Of a DNA stretch of 64,000 nucleotides, positions 58,709 to 64,000 are shown piece after piece. Under the pieces are notes generated by a model that saw only the letters and a list, made by a program, of their open reading frames with translations, made no database searches and had not been told where the DNA came from. Position 1 is the stretch's first letter, and every line of letters starts with the position of its first letter. Source of the stretch: Chloroflexota bacterium. GTDB taxonomy: Bacteria > Chloroflexota > Limnocylindria > P2-11E. The position numbers were made by a program, and so were the translations under genes. The stretch covers positions 92,110-156,109 of the forward strand of contig DAIDAP010000027.1 of assembly GCA_027310565.1 (NCBI GenBank), read 5' to 3'.

Positions 58709-59917
58709 GTGCCACACCACATCACGGTCATGGGCACCACCTGGTGCAGCGACTGCAAGCGCGCGAAGCGCTTCCTCGGCGACCAGCAGATCGAGTACCG
58801 CTGGGTCGACGTCGAGCAGGACGAGGCCGGGCGGAAGTTCGTCGAGGAGCAGAGCGGCGGCAGGACGATCATCCCGACGGTCGTGTTCGAGGACGGCACC
58901 GTCCTGGTGGAGCCGACGAACGCGCAGCTCGCCGAGAGGCTCGGCCTTCCGACGATGGCGCGGCACCGCTTCTACGACATCATCGTGGTCGGCGGCGGAC
59001 CCGCCGGCCTCACCGCCGCGTTCTACGCGTCGCGCGAGGGGCTCTCGACGCTCGTCCTCGAGCGAAGCTCGCTGGGTGGCCAGGCCGCGCTCACCGAGCG
59101 GCTCGACAACTACCCGGGGTTCCCCGCCGGGCTCACCGGCGCGGACTTCGGCAAGCGCCTGGTGGAGCAGGCGAAGCGCTTCGACGTCGAGATGATCTCC
59201 GCCGCCGAGGTGGCGTCGGTCGCCGGCGAGGGTCGCGAGCGCGTCGTGCGCACCGCCGAGGGCGCCGAGTACCGCGCGCACGCGGTCGTGCTCGCGCCGG
59301 GCAGCGCGTACCGCCGGCTCGGCGCGCCGGGCGAGGACGACCTCATCGGCGCGGGCATCCACTACTGCGCCACCTGCGACGGCCCCTTCTACAAGGGGAA
59401 GGAGCTCGCGGTCATCGGCGGCGGCAACTCGGCGTGCGAGGAGGGCGCGTTCCTCACGCAGTTCGCCTCACACGTCACCATGCTCGTCCGCGGCGACAAG
59501 CTCACCGCGAGCAAGATCTACCACGACAAGGTGCTGAACCATCCGAAGATGGACGTGCGCTTCAACACGTCGGTGAAGCGGTTCCTCGGCTCCACGCACC
59601 TCGAGGGCGTCGTCATGGACACCCCGGAGGGCGAGCGCACGATGCGGCCGGCGGCGATCTTCGTGTTCATCGGCCTCAAGCCGAACACCGAGTTCCTCGA
59701 GGACACGGTCCGCCTCACCACGGAGGGATTCATCGACGCCCCCGGCTTCGTGACCTCGATGGAAGGCGTGTTCGCCGCGGGCGATGCCCGCGCCGGCGCG
59801 ACGAAGCAGGTCGCCTCGGCCGTCGGCGAGGGCGCCGCCGCCGCGCTCGCGGCGCGCCGCTACCTCGAGGGCATCGGCGAGGCGCGCCACGTCGCGGTGG
59901 AGACGATGACCGCGTAG
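58709..59917 (+). CDS. Glutaredoxin-thioredoxin reductase fusion
   Basis: A 402-aa fusion. Residues 1-85 form a glutaredoxin/mycoredoxin-like domain with the redox motif TTWCSDCK (Cys13, Cys16). From about 88 a thioredoxin reductase follows: FAD loop VVGGGPAGLTAAFYA, the CATC redox pair (about residue 213), NADPH loop VIGGGNSACEEGAFL and AAGDARAGATKQVASAVGEG. The fused Grx could be the direct electron acceptor in place of thioredoxin. GTG 58709; ends by overlapping the methyltransferase start by one base. Confidence 0.92.
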   Translation: MPHHITVMGTTWCSDCKRAKRFLGDQQIEYRWVDVEQDEAGRKFVEEQSGGRTIIPTVVFEDGTVLVEPTNAQLAERLGLPTMARHRFYDIIVVGGGPAGLTAAFYASREGLSTLVLERSSLGGQAALTERLDNYPGFPAGLTGADFGKRLVEQAKRFDVEMISAAEVASVAGEGRERVVRTAEGAEYRAHAVVLAPGSAYRRLGAPGEDDLIGAGIHYCATCDGPFYKGKELAVIGGGNSACEEGAFLTQFASHVTMLVRGDKLTASKIYHDKVLNHPKMDVRFNTSVKRFLGSTHLEGVVMDTPEGERTMRPAAIFVFIGLKPNTEFLEDTVRLTTEGFIDAPGFVTSMEGVFAAGDARAGATKQVASAVGEGAAAALAARRYLEGIGEARHVAVETMTA

Positions 59918-60543
59918 TGCGGCACGCGGATCACGTCCGGCTGCTGCGGGACGGCGTCCCGGGCAGACGGGGGACGTGGGCGGATCTCGGCGCCGGCCAG
60001 GGCGCGTTCACGCTCGCGCTCGCCGACCTCTTGCCGGACGGCTCGACGATCCAGGCGGTCGATCGGGACCGCGGCGCACTGGACGTGCTGCGCGCGCGGT
60101 ACGCCGCGTTCGCTCGTGGACGCGCCGTCCCGGACCTGCGCACGACCGTCGCGGACTTCACGCGCGACCTCGCCATCGGCCCTCTCGACGGCGTGCTCAT
60201 GGCGAACTCGCTCCACTTCGTGAAGGACAAGGCACCCGTGCTCGCGCGCGTCCGTGCGATGCTCGGGCCGGATGGACGGCTGATCGTCGTCGAGTACGAC
60301 ACCGATAGCGGGAATGCCTGGGTCCCCCACCCGCTCTCGTTCGACACGTGGCGCGGTGTCGCGCTCGCCGCCGGGTTCGGCGAGCCGCGGCTGCTCGCGA
60401 CGCATCCGAGCCGTTTCCTTCGTCGCATCTACGCCGCGTTGAGCGCGCCGCACGGCGTCTCTGGGACCGACCGGGCGACGGTCAGCGCGATCCCATCGCT
60501 CGGCGAGCGCCTCGAGGCACGCCGCGCAGGCGCGCGCCTTTAG
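59917..60543 (+). CDS. Class I SAM-dependent methyltransferase
   Basis: A 208-aa protein with motif I WADLGAGQGAFTLALADLL, an acidic residue after strand 2 (QAVDRD) and LDGVLMANSLHFV. YDTDSGNAWVPHPLSFDTW resembles the C-terminal part of UbiE/arsenite-type methyltransferases. The substrate is unknown. It overlaps the reductase stop by one base and the 60540 gene by four bases at the other end. Confidence 0.85.
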   Translation: MRHADHVRLLRDGVPGRRGTWADLGAGQGAFTLALADLLPDGSTIQAVDRDRGALDVLRARYAAFARGRAVPDLRTTVADFTRDLAIGPLDGVLMANSLHFVKDKAPVLARVRAMLGPDGRLIVVEYDTDSGNAWVPHPLSFDTWRGVALAAGFGEPRLLATHPSRFLRRIYAALSAPHGVSGTDRATVSAIPSLGERLEARRAGARL

Positions 60544-60887
60544 TCGAACTGCGCCTCGACCTCGACGACCCGGCTCGTGCGCGGGTCGATGTAGACGCGC
60601 AGCTTCTGCGTCGGCGAGCCCGGCGCGGCGGCGTAGTCGCAGTTGACCATGACCGTCCACCCGCGGACGACCTGGCAGCGGGAGTCGTAGCGGGTGAAGA
60701 AGAGCCGCGCCTGCGGCGTGTCCTTCGCGATCGCGACGTACTCCGCGTCCGAGAGCGGCGCGGGCACCGGCCGCAGCGCGACGAACGCCGCGGCGAAGAC
60801 GATCGCGGTCGCGAGCAGGCCTCCGACGACCCACCGGCGCCCGACGCCGGCCCGTCGCTCCCGGACCGCCGGCCGGACCTCCGTCAC
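60540..60887 (-). CDS. Hypothetical single-pass membrane protein
   Basis: A 115-aa protein: a basic N-terminus, one helix (about 19-42), then an extracytoplasmic domain with two Cys in SRCQVVRGWTVMVNCDY. The end KLRVYIDPRTSRVVEVEAQ resembles PepSY-like or domain-of-unknown-function strands. GTG 60887 overlaps the M28 stop as GTGA. The two may act together outside the membrane. Confidence 0.6.
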   Translation of the reverse strand: MTEVRPAVRERRAGVGRRWVVGGLLATAIVFAAAFVALRPVPAPLSDAEYVAIAKDTPQARLFFTRYDSRCQVVRGWTVMVNCDYAAAPGSPTQKLRVYIDPRTSRVVEVEAQFD

Positions 60888-61951
60888 GGCCGCACCTCGC
60901 CGCGCGCGAGCTCGAGCGCGGTCGCGAGCGTGAGCTTCGCCGCCTTCATCCAGAGCCGCCTGTTGGTCACCCGGTCCGGCGTGTCGTTCACGGTGTGGAA
61001 GGCCGTGTTGCCGGGGTAGGTCGCGTCCGCCCCGCCGTAGCGCTCCACGAGCGCCACCGACGGGATGCCGGCGAGGCCGAAGGGGGCGGCGTCGAGGATC
61101 GTCGCTCCGCTCGCGGCGAGCTGCTCCACGAGCGGCTGGACGCCGATCGCGTAGCGGGCGTTCGCTTCACGCACGCGATCGCGCAGCCCGGCCGAGCCGG
61201 CGGTGTAGTAGACGAGGTCGAGCCGGTCCGCGAGCGGGTTGAACCCGACCATGTCGATGTCGATCACCCATTCATACAACACCGGCGGCGGGAGGGACTC
61301 GAGGTAGGCCGCGCTGCCCTTGAAGAAGAGCTCCTCGCCGTCGAAGAACGCGAGCACGATCGGCGATCGCAGCCCGGCGCGCTCCGAGGCGAGGATGCGC
61401 GCGTACTCGAGGAGCGCCGCGGTGCCGGTGGCGTTGTCGTCCGCGCCGGGGGCGGCGTCGCGCGCGGGGTCCCATCCCGGCGTGCGGACCGCCGTCGAGT
61501 CGTAGTGCGTCGCGATCATCCCCAGGCCTCCGAGCGCGCCCTCGGTCCGCGCATCCGGGAGCGGCGCGATCGTCGCGAAGACGTTCTCGAGGGGGATGCC
61601 CTGGTAGCTCGTGCGCTGGTCGGAGACGATGACGCCGGGGATCGCCGCGAGCTGCGCCCTGATGTAGGCGACCGCCTTGGCGTGGCCCGGGCTGCGCGGG
61701 TCGCGCGACCCGACGGCGGTGAGCGCGGCGAGGTGCGCGTCGAGCCTGGACTGGTCGATGCGGGCGAGGACGTCGGCGACCGGCGATGGCGATGCGGACG
61801 GGCTCCCGCTCGCCGTGGCCGAGGGCGTCGGAGCGGTCGTGGTCGTGGCCGTCGCCGTCGCGGCGGCCGACGGTGCCGGCGTGGCCTCGAAGCGGACCGT
61901 CGGCGCGCAGGCGAGCGCGAGGGCGGCGACCGCGAGGGCCGGCCGGCGCAC
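60884..61951 (-). CDS. M28-family zinc aminopeptidase, probable lipoprotein
   Basis: A 355-aa exported peptidase. A short signal ends in a lipobox-like ALALAC (Cys near residue 14), then a Thr/Ser/Pro-rich linker of about 30 residues. Zinc ligands are ATHYDS (His), GADDNATG (Asp), FFDGEELFF (Glu-Glu), DIDMVGF (Asp) and TAFHTVNDT (His). GTG 61951 is three bases from the clpB stop. Likely processes peptides at the cell surface. Confidence 0.88.
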   Translation of the reverse strand: MRRPALAVAALALACAPTVRFEATPAPSAAATATATTTTAPTPSATASGSPSASPSPVADVLARIDQSRLDAHLAALTAVGSRDPRSPGHAKAVAYIRAQLAAIPGVIVSDQRTSYQGIPLENVFATIAPLPDARTEGALGGLGMIATHYDSTAVRTPGWDPARDAAPGADDNATGTAALLEYARILASERAGLRSPIVLAFFDGEELFFKGSAAYLESLPPPVLYEWVIDIDMVGFNPLADRLDLVYYTAGSAGLRDRVREANARYAIGVQPLVEQLAASGATILDAAPFGLAGIPSVALVERYGGADATYPGNTAFHTVNDTPDRVTNRRLWMKAAKLTLATALELARGEVRP

Positions 61952-61953
61952 TC

Positions 61954-64000
<2,047 letters not shown>

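Overview
The window is a gene-dense, very GC-rich bacterial chromosome segment, by eye around 70% G+C. It carries about 68 genes. No gap exceeds 300 bases; the longest are 25040-25305 and 48313-48550. I see no tRNA, rRNA, CRISPR array, phage gene or transposase gene. Neighbouring genes are usually translationally coupled through GTGA, ATGA or TTGA stop/start overlaps. Many first genes have a TANNNT hexamer 5-7 nt before the start codon and no Shine-Dalgarno, which suggests widespread leaderless transcription. The mix of a mycobacterial Sdh1-like succinate dehydrogenase, a b6-type cytochrome b complex, a MshA/PIG-L pair and Rho suggests a free-living aerobic member of Chloroflexota or a related Actinomycetota-like lineage. 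That placement is inference.

Left part (1-26000): a membrane GAF/HD-GYP signalling protein cut by the window edge; an Sdh1-type operon with a divergent LysR regulator; a response regulator and membrane-bound class III cyclase; a quinol:cytochrome c (b6c-type) operon led by an iron-sulfur flavoprotein; sucCD; a K+ channel and CPA2 antiporter pair; a Na/Pi-type transporter; and two divergent citrate synthases on either side of 26626-26742. Much of this is TCA cycle and respiratory chain.

Middle (27900-48300): an amidohydrolase operon (NylC/DmpA-like hydrolase plus two M20D paralogues); rho; a broken wHTH/GGDEF-like gene; maf; a molybdenum cofactor operon (moeA, moaC, mogA) ending in psuG; a site-2 protease; a short DEAD-box helicase; and a HIT protein. 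A one-carbon hub follows. A SAM-I riboswitch precedes metF and a methionine synthase split into N- and C-terminal genes. Divergent from it are fchA and a folD that has lost its cyclohydrolase lysine. glpX and glycerate kinase come next.

Right part (48300-64000): a 181-bp near-perfect inverted repeat (MITE-like); a GNAT-like/GT4/PIG-L cassette; a toxin-antitoxin pair; purH; polX; an XRE-TPR regulator facing a 60-aa secreted peptide gene; dtd; a glutaredoxin-thioredoxin reductase fusion; an M28 lipoprotein peptidase; and clpB, cut by the right edge.

The strongest candidate for an undescribed system is the XRE-TPR regulator and divergent repeat-bearing secreted peptide at 56336-57954. It has the layout of an RRNPP-type peptide signalling module.
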